Source of the DNA: Acinetobacter variabilis
GTDB taxonomy: Bacteria; Pseudomonadota; Gammaproteobacteria; Pseudomonadales; Moraxellaceae
Assembly: GCF_000369625.1 (NCBI RefSeq)
Contig: NZ_KB850112.1
Span: 566,598-630,597, forward strand
Reading direction: 5' to 3'
Length of the DNA stretch: 64,000 bases
The first letter of the stretch is position 1. Each line of letters opens with the position of its first letter. The translations under genes were made by a program, and so were the position numbers. Under the pieces are notes generated by a model. That model was not told the origin of the DNA, did no database searches, and saw nothing but the letters and a program-made list of their open reading frames with translations. This document shows, piece after piece, positions 50,031 through 58,768 of the stretch.

Positions 50031-50885
50031 TTATCGATGAATAGAGGAAAGATCAGGTGAAAGAGGTGAGTTTGCAGAAAACTGCTGTAAACGCTGCATG
50101 ATTTCTTCCCGGCTCAAGCCACAGCTGCCGTCAGGTTCAGCCGCCATGGCAGCAATATGCTGGATCAGTTTTTGGATATAGATATTGCTGTCGATAAAAT
50201 AAGATTCCAGCGTCAGTAAATAGGTATCCTGCGCTACTTGCAAATAGTCATAAGGCTCTATCGTGAGCATTTGTTCCAGGTCGATCAAGATGTCTTTGTC
50301 ACTTTGCGAGAGTTTTAAACGCTTATTGACTGTCGATTGAGACAGGGTCTGTCTGGAAGCTAAAAAGTCCTGCAATAAGCGACTGTCAGAATTGAGTTCA
50401 AGTGCAGATTGGCATTCACATTCGGGTTGGGCCGGAACGCTGAGGAAAAAAATAATCGAATCTAGATCCAGACCATAAGCTTCAGATAATTTGCGTTTGG
50501 CTTGTTTAAAGGTTTCTAGCAATAAATCCAAGTGAGTAGCAGGAATCTGTTTTTGCTGGGCTAAGACAGGATGGCCAAAACTATGCTGGGTTTTAAAATA
50601 CTCTGCCAGCAAAGTTTTAAAAGGCACGAGTTTAGATTGTGAAGAGCTGTGGCTTTTATAACGCCATTTTTGTAGATTCCAGCGATCCTGCTCGGCCAGA
50701 TATTGCTGTGGAACTTCAGGGTCCTGAAAAAAGCTACGTTCTGTGGAAATCGCCAGATCATCCAGCAGTAAAAATTTATCAAAGACCAGACTACAGGCAT
50801 AGATTTCATCATCCTGATAGCGGTCATACAGCTGATAAAAGTCCTTGACCAGCATCTGTTGCAAGTGTTCTAAATAATCCAGCAT
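50031..50885 (-). CDS. DUF4303-like protein of unknown function
   Basis: 284 aa, no signal peptide or TM helix, so cytoplasmic. The N-terminal part (YQDDEIYACSLVFDKFLLLDDLAISTE, about 22-48) and the KWRYKSH...FKTLLAEYF segment resemble DUF4303 proteins, often found in polymorphic-toxin immunity contexts; the similarity is by pattern recall only. A Cys pair lies at PECECQSALE (about 154-163). It lies in the block between tgt and queA with lemA and DUF3137 genes, on the same strand. There is no toxin gene adjacent, so immunity function is not supported here. Confidence 0.6.
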   Translation of the reverse strand: MLDYLEHLQQMLVKDFYQLYDRYQDDEIYACSLVFDKFLLLDDLAISTERSFFQDPEVPQQYLAEQDRWNLQKWRYKSHSSSQSKLVPFKTLLAEYFKTQHSFGHPVLAQQKQIPATHLDLLLETFKQAKRKLSEAYGLDLDSIIFFLSVPAQPECECQSALELNSDSRLLQDFLASRQTLSQSTVNKRLKLSQSDKDILIDLEQMLTIEPYDYLQVAQDTYLLTLESYFIDSNIYIQKLIQHIAAMAAEPDGSCGLSREEIMQRLQQFSANSPLSPDLSSIHR

Positions 50886-50995
50886 GATTTTTTATTCTTT
50901 TTATTGGGTTTTATAAGTGTATTGCTTTATCTCTCACTCTTTCATCATAAGCCAATGTATTGCAAATCAAAAACTATAAAATGTAATGATTTTTC

Positions 50996-51565
50996 TCATT
51001 GGAAATTTGGACGATAGTCAAAGTTCTGACTCACGGTCTGGTCACGGAAAGGGCGTACTGCTTTCTTTTTGAGAAACATGTTATTGATAATATTATGCGG
51101 GAAAATCTGGATCTGATTATTGAAGAGTTCAACATTTCGGTTGTAGATGGTAATTGCAGCACCGACATTTTCATTCTGTTCTTCAATTTCATTCATCATT
51201 TTCAGGTAAATTTCATTTGCTTTCAGTTCAGGGTAGTTTTCAATCACCACATTCAGGCTGTGCATCAGTTCTTTATTCAGGTTTTCAACCCGTTGTAACT
51301 GGGCAATATCGGCATCCTGAATATTCAGGCTCATAATGTTCTGGCGCAGTTCAGTGACTTTCTCTAAAGTTCCTTTTTCAAAACTGGAATATTGCTCAAC
51401 CAGAGGTTGCAGACCATCCAAGATTTTTAGTTTTTGCCGCTCATAGCTGGCGACATCGGACCATGCACGAATAGTAGAGTTATGATGACGCACAATGCTG
51501 TTACGAATCATGATAATGGCAATAATGACCAAAAGCGGGATAATGACAAAAACAAAAAATCCCAT
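50996..51565 (-). CDS. lemA: LemA family membrane-anchored protein
   Basis: 189 aa. One N-terminal TM helix (about 2-20, FFVFVIIPLLVIIAIIMI), then a helical-bundle domain with the LemA features: RHHNSTIRAWSDVASYERQK, NLNKELMHSLNVVIENYPELKANE and YNRNVELFNNQIQIFPHNII. The bundle probably lies outside the cytoplasm. The cellular role of the family is unclear. The adjacent upstream DUF3137 gene is a common partner of lemA in many bacteria, so the two probably form one functional unit. Confidence 0.9.
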   Translation of the reverse strand: MGFFVFVIIPLLVIIAIIMIRNSIVRHHNSTIRAWSDVASYERQKLKILDGLQPLVEQYSSFEKGTLEKVTELRQNIMSLNIQDADIAQLQRVENLNKELMHSLNVVIENYPELKANEIYLKMMNEIEEQNENVGAAITIYNRNVELFNNQIQIFPHNIINNMFLKKKAVRPFRDQTVSQNFDYRPNFQ

Positions 51566-51590
51566 AAAAGTAATCCCCAGAAAAAAATAA

Positions 51591-52619
51591 TTATTTTAAA
51601 AATTGTGTCAGATCAGTATGTAACTTTTCCAACTCTATTAATTTAAACGTTCTGAGATGGCCACGCAATGTGGAAATATCGGTAATTTTATCGTGTTTAC
51701 TGGATACCTGAAATAAATCATGTGGTCCCAGATAGCAGAGCATATGGCTTTCTGGATGAAACAGTAAATCGCCCTGACGCTGCTCAAAAAAGTCCGCCAG
51801 TCGAAGTACAAAACCAGGTGTGAGCAGTTTCGCCATTTGCATCGGATCGCTGCCAAAGAAATTTAATTTCTGGTTGGTGCGAATGTCGCTGCTGTGCCAA
51901 GGATGAGCATAAGGATAATGAAATTTCTTTCTGGAGGCAGTCACGGCTAGCCCCTGAATCTGAACATCAAAAACAAATACCCCCCAAAGGTCTTTATGTA
52001 CCTGGGTCAGTTTGACCGGTTGACCTTCCTTATTGCGTACCTGAACTTCATGCACATAATGATATTGAAAGACCAGAACCTGATGTTGTTGACCATCTTC
52101 ATCTTCCCAGACAGTGCTGGCATAGCGTGAAATTTCATTACTCAGAGAGCCTTGATTAAATACCGGGAACAGACGTTTTAAATGGTTAATAAAATGTACG
52201 GGATTGAGTGGAATCGAGATATGTTGTGGCTGCTTCTGAAAAGCCAGCTGGTATTTTTTGGCGAGCGCCTCATCTTCCAGATAGCGAATGACTTCATCCA
52301 GTGGCTTTCGATGTTCATAGTTGATATAAGCCCAGAATACCAGTAGGCATCCAAAGAAAACACCGATTTGCATCCAGATATTAGCAGGCGCTACAAAAAT
52401 GCAACCAATCAGAAAGAGTCCGATTCCGGCCAGAGCAAGCGGTAAATTATTTTCAAATTTTAAGCTAATTGGGCCGTTCCATGGATGCAAGCCATCCAAT
52501 AATTCCTGATGGCTTTTGGCCTGACGACCCAGATCCCAGAGCCGGGCGATGTTGCGAAACACTACTGCATTTTTCTTGCGTCGAATATGAATGGAGTGCT
52601 GCACAGACTCGATCGGCAT
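51591..52619 (-). CDS. DUF3137 membrane protein, LemA partner
   Basis: 342 aa. Two adjacent TM helices (about 56-75 and 79-97), a short charged N-terminal part, and a large C-terminal soluble domain (FVFDVQIQGLAVTASRKKF, NQKLNFFGSDPMQMAKLLTPGF) typical of DUF3137. It lies 25 nt upstream of lemA on the same strand; that pairing is widely conserved. Function unknown. A queA gene follows upstream by 18 nt, so it may be co-transcribed with queA. Confidence 0.82.
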   Translation of the reverse strand: MPIESVQHSIHIRRKKNAVVFRNIARLWDLGRQAKSHQELLDGLHPWNGPISLKFENNLPLALAGIGLFLIGCIFVAPANIWMQIGVFFGCLLVFWAYINYEHRKPLDEVIRYLEDEALAKKYQLAFQKQPQHISIPLNPVHFINHLKRLFPVFNQGSLSNEISRYASTVWEDEDGQQHQVLVFQYHYVHEVQVRNKEGQPVKLTQVHKDLWGVFVFDVQIQGLAVTASRKKFHYPYAHPWHSSDIRTNQKLNFFGSDPMQMAKLLTPGFVLRLADFFEQRQGDLLFHPESHMLCYLGPHDLFQVSSKHDKITDISTLRGHLRTFKLIELEKLHTDLTQFLK

Positions 52620-52637
52620 CGGAAGGGTTCCTGCTGA

Positions 52638-53672
52638 TTATTGCGCTTGATCAATTAGCATGGCATCGCCATAACTGAAGAAGCGGTATTTGCTTTCAAC
52701 CGCATGTTTGTAAGCATTCAGGATATTTTCGCGATTAGATAGAGCTGAAACCAGCATGAGCAGGGTAGATTCCGGTAAATGGAAGTTGGTGATTAGACGA
52801 TCCACCACTTTGAATTCATAACCCGGATAGATGAAGATTTGAGTATCACCGGTCCAGCCTTTTAGTTCACCACCATTGGCCTGAGCCGCACTTTCGGTCG
52901 CACGGGTTGCGGTCGTCCCCACAGCAATCACTTTATTGCCGCGCGCTTTGGTGGCTTTGATCAGCTCCATAGATTCATCCGATACCTGACACCATTCGCT
53001 GTGCATGATGTGATTTTCGATATCATTGGTACGAACCGGCAGGAATGTACCTGCACCGACATGTAAGGTCACAAAGGTTTTCTGAATGCCTTTTTCTTCC
53101 AGTTTTTTCAGCAACTCTTCATCGAAATGCAGCGAAGCGGTAGGAGCAGCAACACTGGCCAGTTTAGTTGGATCATTAAAGACAGTCTGATATCGAACCG
53201 TATCAATTTCTTCTGCTTCACGATTGAAATAGGGGGGAATTGGCAGTGCGCCGTATTTGTCTAGAACATCTAAAATCGGCTGAGAAAATTCGACAATAAA
53301 CAGATTTTCATGACGGCCTTGAACGGTGACTTTAACTTCATCTGGACCAATAAATAATTCTGCACCGGCTTTGGGTGTATTGCTGGCCTTGATATGACAA
53401 TGCGCAATGAACTGATCCATCATACGCTCAACCAGTAATTCAACTGCACCACCAGAGGCACGTTTACCTTTCAGGCGCGCTTTCATCACTTTGGTATCGT
53501 TCAGAACCAGCAAATCGCCTTCATTCAATAAATCCAAAATATCGGTGAACTGGTGATCGTGATATTGGCCTTGTGCATCAAGGTGTAACAGGAGAGAAGC
53601 ACTACGTTGTTCAAGAGGATAGCGAGCAATCAGCTCATCAGGGAGATCGAAACTAAAATCAGAAAGTTGCAT
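52638..53672 (-). CDS. queA: tRNA preQ1 ribosyltransferase-isomerase QueA
   Basis: 344 aa, the normal length. It begins [19 protein letters not shown], the family start, and has [16 protein letters not shown]-type substrate-site residues, [15 protein letters not shown] and [17 protein letters not shown], all QueA signatures. It transfers the ribosyl part of SAM to preQ1 in tRNA to form epoxyqueuosine. It is the first gene of the queA-DUF3137-lemA-DUF4303-tgt run on the minus strand; divergent from tRNA-Leu. Confidence 0.96.
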   Translation of the reverse strand: MQLSDFSFDLPDELIARYPLEQRSASLLLHLDAQGQYHDHQFTDILDLLNEGDLLVLNDTKVMKARLKGKRASGGAVELLVERMMDQFIAHCHIKASNTPKAGAELFIGPDEVKVTVQGRHENLFIVEFSQPILDVLDKYGALPIPPYFNREAEEIDTVRYQTVFNDPTKLASVAAPTASLHFDEELLKKLEEKGIQKTFVTLHVGAGTFLPVRTNDIENHIMHSEWCQVSDESMELIKATKARGNKVIAVGTTATRATESAAQANGGELKGWTGDTQIFIYPGYEFKVVDRLITNFHLPESTLLMLVSALSNRENILNAYKHAVESKYRFFSYGDAMLIDQAQ

Positions 53673-53797
53673 GACAATTTACGATAAAAAAACTGCGGCT
53701 AGTATAAACTTTTTTCTTTTTTATGGCGGGAATTGCTCGATTATAAAACAAAAAAATAAGAATTGTTTTAAAATTAGGCAAATGTGTTTTTTCTGCG

Positions 53798-53825
53798 TTG
53801 ACAAGTTTTTGAAACAGAGTAATAT
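53798..53825 (+). promoter_or_regulatory. Promoter of tRNA-Leu
   Basis: Consensus TTGACA (53798-53803), 16-nt spacer, TAATAT (53820-53825), predicting a start near 53832, about 8 nt before the mature tRNA. This is the best sigma-70 promoter match that I found in the window. Confidence 0.8.
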
Positions 53826-53839
53826 AGCCGTCATCCACT

Positions 53840-53926
53840 CCCGAGGTGGTGAAATTGGTAGACGCGGCGGACTCAAAATCCGCTGTCAGAGATGACGTGT
53901 CGGTTCGAGTCCGACCCTCGGGACCA
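53840..53926 (+). tRNA. tRNA-Leu (CAA)
   Basis: 87 nt including an encoded CCA. The acceptor stem is CCCGAGG/CCTCGGG, and the long variable arm of a class II tRNA is present (TGTCAGAGATGACG). The anticodon stem GCGGA/TCCGC encloses loop CTCAAAA, anticodon CAA at 53874-53876, reading UUG. The T loop is GGTTCGAGTCC. It is followed by a terminator, so it is a single-gene transcript. Confidence 0.96.
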
Positions 53927-53934
53927 AGATTTTG

Positions 53935-53970
53935 AAAAACCCCAAGCGTATTAAGTCTTGGGGTTTTTTA
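53935..53970 (+). terminator. Terminator after tRNA-Leu
   Basis: AAAAACCCCAAG-CGTATTAAGT-CTTGGGGTTTTTT, 9 nt after the tRNA 3' end. Confidence 0.9.
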
Positions 53971-54104
53971 TTGCCTAAAAATAAGCATGTGGATGCGAAC
54001 TTCTTTGATGGATCGCATTCTTTATCTTTAATTTGGTAAGGCATCTCTCAGAATAAGTACCTTAATCAGCACTTAAATACACTAATTGTCTTTATTCTGA
54101 ATAT

Positions 54105-54170
54105 AAAAAAAGCCCCACTCACCAAATTTTTCTTTCTCAATATTAAAAAAGAAATTTCAGGAGTAGGGCT
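54105..54170 (-). terminator. Extended terminator of acyl-CoA synthetase gene
   Basis: On the minus strand AGCCCTACTC pairs with GAGTGGGGCT (one G-U), enclosing a second AT-rich stem (AAATTTCTTT / AAAGAAAAATTT), followed by a T run. It ends 21 nt from the stop codon of the minus-strand gene. Confidence 0.75.
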
Positions 54171-54191
54171 GGATGCTAGGGTCTTAATAAA

Positions 54192-55835
54192 TTAAGAAAA
54201 TTCACCTTGAGAGCGTTCTTTAGCCCAGTCACGCAGGATAAATTTCTGCAATTTCCCGGTTGAAGTTTTTGGAATCTCGGTAATCACCACATCTTTAGGT
54301 ACTTTAAAACGCGCCAGATGTTGCTTGCAGAATTCGATAATCTCTTCTGCTGTAGCAGTTTGTCCTGCTTTCAGTTCGACAAAGGCACATGGTACTTCCT
54401 GCCAGCGTGGATCTGGTTTTGCCACCACGGCTGCCGTGAGAATAGCAGGATGCTGATAGAGCACTTCTTCCACTTCCAGCGATGAAATGTTTTCACCACC
54501 TGAAATAATCACGTCCTTAGAGCGGTCGGTAATTTTTGCATAACCATCAGGTTGGCATACTGCCAGATCGCCAGTATGGAACCAGCCACCAGCAAAGGCT
54601 TCTGCAGTTGCTTCCGGGTTCTTTAAATAACCTTTCATGACGATGTTGCCACGGAACATGATTTCCCCCATGGTCTGACCATCATGTGGCACTTCCTGCA
54701 TAGTGTCAGGATCAAGCACTTTCATGCCGTCTTGCAGTGGATATGGTACACCTTGACGAGAATGCAGTTGTGCTTGTTCCTGAATCGACAGGTCTGACCA
54801 GCCTGCCTGAGACGCACAGAGCGCAGAAGGGCCGTAGGTCTCAGTTAGACCATAGACGTGAGTCACATTGATACCGATATTGCGCATGCCCTCAATGATT
54901 GCAGCAGGAGGCGCAGCACCGGCTACCATCACTTCGACACGATGATCAAACTTGGTCTTTTTCTCTTCAGGAGTATTGATCAGCATAGACAGTACAATTG
55001 GTGCACCGCAGAAATAATCCACTTTATGTTCAGCAATGAGTTTAAAGATCAGTTCCGGATCAACCTTGCGTAAGCAGACGTTCGTACCACCATTGGCTGC
55101 CATGGTCCAGGCAAAACACCAGCCATTACAGTGGAACAGCGGTAAGGTCCATAAGTAAGTGGCACGCGGCATCATGCCACAAGCAATGATATTACTGGCT
55201 GCGTTAATATAAGCGCCACGGTGATGGTAAACCACGCCTTTCGGGTTGCCTGTGGTTCCAGAAGTGTAGTTCAGGCTAATCGCATTCCATTCATCATCCG
55301 GTAAATGCCATTCAAAATTGGTATCGCCTTGAGCCAACCAGTCTTCATATTCAATTTGGCCGATACGGGTGTCTTCCCCCTCGAATTCTTCATCAGCCAC
55401 ATCAATCACATAAATGTCTTGCTGTGGAATTAATGCCAAAGCTTCTGTTGCAACTGCAGAAAATTCTGGATCGACCAGCAGTACTTTAGTCTCAGCATGT
55501 TCCAGCATGAACGCCAACGTTTTGGCATCCAGACGGGTATTTAAAGTATTCAGGACCGCACCCGCCATTGGCACAGCAAAGTGTGCTTCAATCATTGCAG
55601 GTACGTTTGGCAATAAAACTGAAACGGTATCATTTTTACCGATGCCTAAATTTTGGAGTTGGTGGGCAAACTGACGGCAACGATTGTATTTTTCACGCCA
55701 GGTAATACGACGCTTACCATGAATGATCGCGTTTTGATTCGGGTAGATATAAGCCGCGCGATCGAGATAGCGCAAAGGTGACAGCGCTACAAAATTGGCA
55801 GGGGTGCGCGGTAATTCATCGTATGCCTTAACCAT
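54192..55835 (-). CDS. AMP-forming acyl-CoA synthetase
   Basis: 547 aa member of the ANL superfamily. The phosphate loop is LNYTSGTTGNPKGVVYHHRG (about 185-204), the adenine motif VYGLTETYG (about 333-341), the hinge aspartate region TGDLAVCQPDGYAKITDRSKD and the catalytic lysine in PKTSTGKLQKF (about K530). It activates a carboxylic acid to its CoA ester. The closest pattern I recall is the medium-chain/methylmercaptopropionate (AlkK, DmdB) type, but the true substrate is not readable from sequence. It is divergent from the oxidase pseudogene. Confidence 0.9.
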   Translation of the reverse strand: MVKAYDELPRTPANFVALSPLRYLDRAAYIYPNQNAIIHGKRRITWREKYNRCRQFAHQLQNLGIGKNDTVSVLLPNVPAMIEAHFAVPMAGAVLNTLNTRLDAKTLAFMLEHAETKVLLVDPEFSAVATEALALIPQQDIYVIDVADEEFEGEDTRIGQIEYEDWLAQGDTNFEWHLPDDEWNAISLNYTSGTTGNPKGVVYHHRGAYINAASNIIACGMMPRATYLWTLPLFHCNGWCFAWTMAANGGTNVCLRKVDPELIFKLIAEHKVDYFCGAPIVLSMLINTPEEKKTKFDHRVEVMVAGAAPPAAIIEGMRNIGINVTHVYGLTETYGPSALCASQAGWSDLSIQEQAQLHSRQGVPYPLQDGMKVLDPDTMQEVPHDGQTMGEIMFRGNIVMKGYLKNPEATAEAFAGGWFHTGDLAVCQPDGYAKITDRSKDVIISGGENISSLEVEEVLYQHPAILTAAVVAKPDPRWQEVPCAFVELKAGQTATAEEIIEFCKQHLARFKVPKDVVITEIPKTSTGKLQKFILRDWAKERSQGEFS

Positions 55836-56076
55836 TGTAAAACTCCGTTCTATATTTATTTTTCATATCCTGTTAAAAAAGATATGCAATTCTTGGAAGT
55901 CTTGCAGTTATGCTTTAGTCGAGTGAGAATGCATAATTTTAAAAAATTAAATAATTGAATATTAATAAAATTATTTTTAAGCACTGATTTTTTTGAACCT
56001 ATGGGTTCCCATATTTGCCTTTTTAGGTATTTTACTCTAAATGGGTGTTAAAAATAGCCTCAGCCAAGGAATAATA

Positions 56077-57359
56077 ATGAAAATACAACAGGCGGATGCA
56101 ACATGGAGTAACTGGTCGGGAAGCCAGTACAGTTCTCCTCAAACTTTCGAGCCTAAAAAAATCAATGAATTACAAACTCTGGTAAAGTCACATGCACAGA
56201 TTCGTGTGGCGGGTGCAGGACATTCATTCAGTGCGCTAGCCAAAACTGATGAGGTATTGATTCGTCTGGATCATTTCAAAGGCGTGATAGATGCAAATGA
56301 AGCGACAGCTCAATGTACTGTACAGGCAGGTACGCGTTTATATGAGCTGGGTGAATATCTAGCCCCTCTGAATCAGGCTTTGATCAACCAAGGTGATATC
56401 GATCAGCAAAGTCTGGCGGGTGCCATCTCGACCGGTACGCATGGCACGGGAATTGATTTACCGTGTCTATCTGCTTTCGTTCAAGGCTTTCAGTTACTGA
56501 CTGCAGATGGCGAATTATTGCAATGTAATAAGCAGCAAAATACGGAAATTTTTTAGGCGGGGCGGGTGGCACTGGGCAGTCTCGGAATACTCACTAAAAT
56601 TAACCTGCAAAATCGGCCGCGTTATAAATTAAAAGAACAGATCTGGTTATGTTCGTTAAAAGACATATTTTCCAATATCGATCAATGGAAACATCAGCAT
56701 CGGCATATTGAGTTTTGGGCATTTTTACATGCTGATCAGGTCATGCTGAAAACACTAGATGAAACGGATGAAATTCTCCAGTCGAGAAAAGAAAGCTGGC
56801 CATCAGAAGACAGTTTACTGATGTTATGTTCTGAATTGACACGGTTATTGCCGTCTACCAATCCTTATCTGCAAAAGCTGCTCGGTGTTTTTGTCAAACC
56901 GACCTGTTTTGTGGATTGGTCCAGTCAGATTTTCCCTACACCGCGCAATACCCGATTTAATGAAATGGAATACCAGATTCCTGTCGAACTAGGCTTGCAG
57001 TGTCTGGAAGAAGTGCTGCATTGTCTAAGGCAGCATCGTGTGCCGATGTTCTTTCCGATCGAGTTTCGTTATGTCAAAGCGGATGAATCTGGCTCAGTCC
57101 ATTTTATCAGCGGGATTCAGTTTCAATTTCTATCCATCAATTTTATAAGCAGGATTATCACGTCATTTTTAATCTAGTGGAACCGATTTTTCAGAAATAT
57201 CAGGGGCGACCACATTGGGGAAAATTGCATAGCATGCATGCCGCATCACTGCGCGACTTATATCCAAGATGGGGTGAATTTATGGCGCTACGTCAGCAGC
57301 TGGATCCGCAAAAAAAATGGCTGAATCCCTACTTAAAACAACTGTTTTTGGTTAAGTAA
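56077..57359 (+). pseudogene. FAD-linked lactone oxidase pseudogene (two lesions)
   Basis: Remnant of a vanillyl-alcohol-oxidase-fold flavoenzyme of the D-arabinono-1,4-lactone/L-gulonolactone oxidase group. Parts in order: FAD-binding IRVAGAGHSFSALAKTDEVL and AGAISTGTHGTG (where the His-linked flavin site lies), then VALGSLGILTKI, and the C-terminal GRPHWGKLHS motif. Two lesions break it. First, an in-frame TAG at 56554-56556 (EIF*AGRVALG, one transition from CAG). Second, a single-base loss near 57088-57092 (the frame moves so that ADES continues as WLSPFYQ instead of GSVHF). With both repaired it would be about 428 residues. The start at 56077 has AAGGA 7 nt upstream. The next gene follows 12 nt later. 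A sequencing error cannot be excluded for the one-base loss. Confidence 0.85.
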
Positions 57360-57371
57360 CAGGAGTAGAAG

Positions 57372-58511
57372 GTGCGATCAACTTATTTTCAGCAACTGAC
57401 TCAAGACCTAAAACAGCAGGGTACGGGTGCACCACAACTGATTCTGGATTTGGCTCAGTATCAACATAATCTGGATGTTGTGCAGGCAAAATTACCTCCG
57501 CAGTTAAAGCCTCGTCTGGCGGTGAAATCTCTAGCCAGTACCAAGTTGCTTCAATTCGCTAGTGAAAAGCTGAATACCCAATGTTTTATGGTAGTTCATC
57601 TGCCACATCTTCGGGAAATTATCGGAGCATTTCAGCAAGCGGACATTCTGCTCGGTAAACCAATGCCGATTCATGCAGCGCAGCGCTTTTATCAAAGCCT
57701 GTTTAGTCAAAAGGGCTTAAATCCTCAAGTAAATATTCAATGGCTGATCGATAGTCAAGCACGCTTGGAGCAGTATCTGCAACTCGCCCAAAACCTGAAT
57801 CTCTGCTTGAATATAAATATTGAAATTGATGTGGGCCTACATCGCGGAGGAGTAAGCAGTCAGGAGCAGTTCGTAACCATGCTTAATTTAATTCGGCAGC
57901 ATCTACTGTATCTAAAGTTTTCCGGATTAATGGGCTATGATGCGCATGTAGCCAAACTGCCAAAAATTCTCAAAAGACCTGAAAAAAGTTATCAGCAATC
58001 ACACCAGATTTATCAGCAATTCAAGCTGACGCTGCAACAGCAATTTCCTGATTTATGGCATGAAAATCTATGTTTTAATGGTGGCGGCAGTCCGACCTTT
58101 ATGCAGCATTGCCAGCAGAGTGTCTGTAATGATCTAGCTTTTGGTTCCATGCTACTTAAACCCAGTGATTTTGATCTGGCCAATCTCTCTGCTTTAAAAT
58201 GTGCTTTGTGGATCGCCACTCCGATTTTAAAAGTGCTGCCTTATAGCCAGATTCCTGGTCTGGAAGTATTTAATCATCTACCGCATCATTATAAAGCGCT
58301 ATTCGTTTATGGTGGTTACTGGCAGGCGGACTATTATTTTCCAGAAAAAAGCCAGCCGCATGTTTTATATGGACGTAGTAGCAATCAGGAAATGGTTCTG
58401 GTACCGAAATCTTGTGAACTGAAAGTCGATGATTACGTGTTTTTAAGGCCGACCCAAAGTGAAGCCATCATTCCTCAGTTTTCTCAATTGTATGTCTATG
58501 CTGAAGGGTAA
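57372..58511 (+). CDS. PLP-barrel protein, alanine racemase/D-threonine aldolase-like
   Basis: 379 aa, fold type III PLP enzyme. The Schiff-base lysine is in RLAVKSLAST (about K53), followed by the barrel elements IEIDVGLHRGGV, FSGLMGYDAHVAK and CFNGGGSPTFMQH (phosphate site), and a C-terminal beta domain. This layout fits the D-threonine aldolase/D-serine dehydratase group better than true alanine racemase. Start is GTG 57372 with AGGAG 6 nt upstream. It lies 12 nt after the broken oxidase gene, so they were once an operon. The substrate is unknown. The downstream gap holds the thrS leader. Confidence 0.82.
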   Translation: MRSTYFQQLTQDLKQQGTGAPQLILDLAQYQHNLDVVQAKLPPQLKPRLAVKSLASTKLLQFASEKLNTQCFMVVHLPHLREIIGAFQQADILLGKPMPIHAAQRFYQSLFSQKGLNPQVNIQWLIDSQARLEQYLQLAQNLNLCLNINIEIDVGLHRGGVSSQEQFVTMLNLIRQHLLYLKFSGLMGYDAHVAKLPKILKRPEKSYQQSHQIYQQFKLTLQQQFPDLWHENLCFNGGGSPTFMQHCQQSVCNDLAFGSMLLKPSDFDLANLSALKCALWIATPILKVLPYSQIPGLEVFNHLPHHYKALFVYGGYWQADYYFPEKSQPHVLYGRSSNQEMVLVPKSCELKVDDYVFLRPTQSEAIIPQFSQLYVYAEG

Positions 58512-58627
58512 TTTGAAGCGTGGCAAACCTTGAGAGAATAAATAATTCTTGAGCGAATAATCATCTTAACTCATTGCAGCTCAAAAGAACTTTTTGGTGA
58601 TAAATCCTATTTTTATTAGGGAAAAGG

Positions 58628-58656
58628 TTTAATCATTGGCCCAAGCCGTGTAAAAT
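58628..58656 (+). promoter_or_regulatory. Possible thrS promoter
   Basis: TTTAAT (58628-58633), 17 nt, TAAAAT (58651-58656). A start near 58663 would give a thrS leader of about 106 nt containing the anticodon-like hairpin. The -35 is poor. Confidence 0.35.
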
Positions 58657-58723
58657 TCTAGGTGATTTTTTATTTATCCACCGTTTTTATCTTTTGAGGT
58701 TCTCCCTCGATCATAATCTCGCG

Positions 58724-58752
58724 GTGACATGCTCCATGGTACGGGGCATCAC
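58724..58752 (+). promoter_or_regulatory. thrS leader hairpin mimicking tRNA-Thr anticodon arm
   Basis: ATGCTCC (58729-58735) pairs with GGGGCAT (58743-58749), closing a seven-base loop ATGGTAC. In tRNA numbering this gives U33, G34-G35-U36 and A37, that is the GGU anticodon of tRNA-Thr. After a two-base bulge GTG (58724-58726) pairs with CAC (58750-58752). The hairpin ends 4 nt before the TTAAGGA ribosome-binding site. E. coli thrS is autoregulated by threonyl-tRNA synthetase binding an anticodon-like operator hairpin just upstream of the ribosome-binding site; this looks like its counterpart. Function is inferred. Confidence 0.65.
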
Positions 58753-58768
58753 TCCTTAAGGATTTCAT

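Noticed and set aside
53671-53895. 74-codon plus-strand frame running into tRNA-Leu
   Set aside because: Its 3' part is the tRNA gene and its middle holds the tRNA promoter; not a protein gene.
55995-56008. GAACC-TATG-GGTTC palindrome upstream of the oxidase pseudogene
   Set aside because: Only a 5-bp arm with a 4-bp spacer; such sites occur by chance and there is no adjacent regulator gene.
56554-56556. In-frame TAG as recoded amino acid (readthrough or pyrrolysine)
   Set aside because: A second lesion, a frameshift about 530 nt downstream, breaks the same gene; Acinetobacter has no pyrrolysine system. Simple decay explains both.
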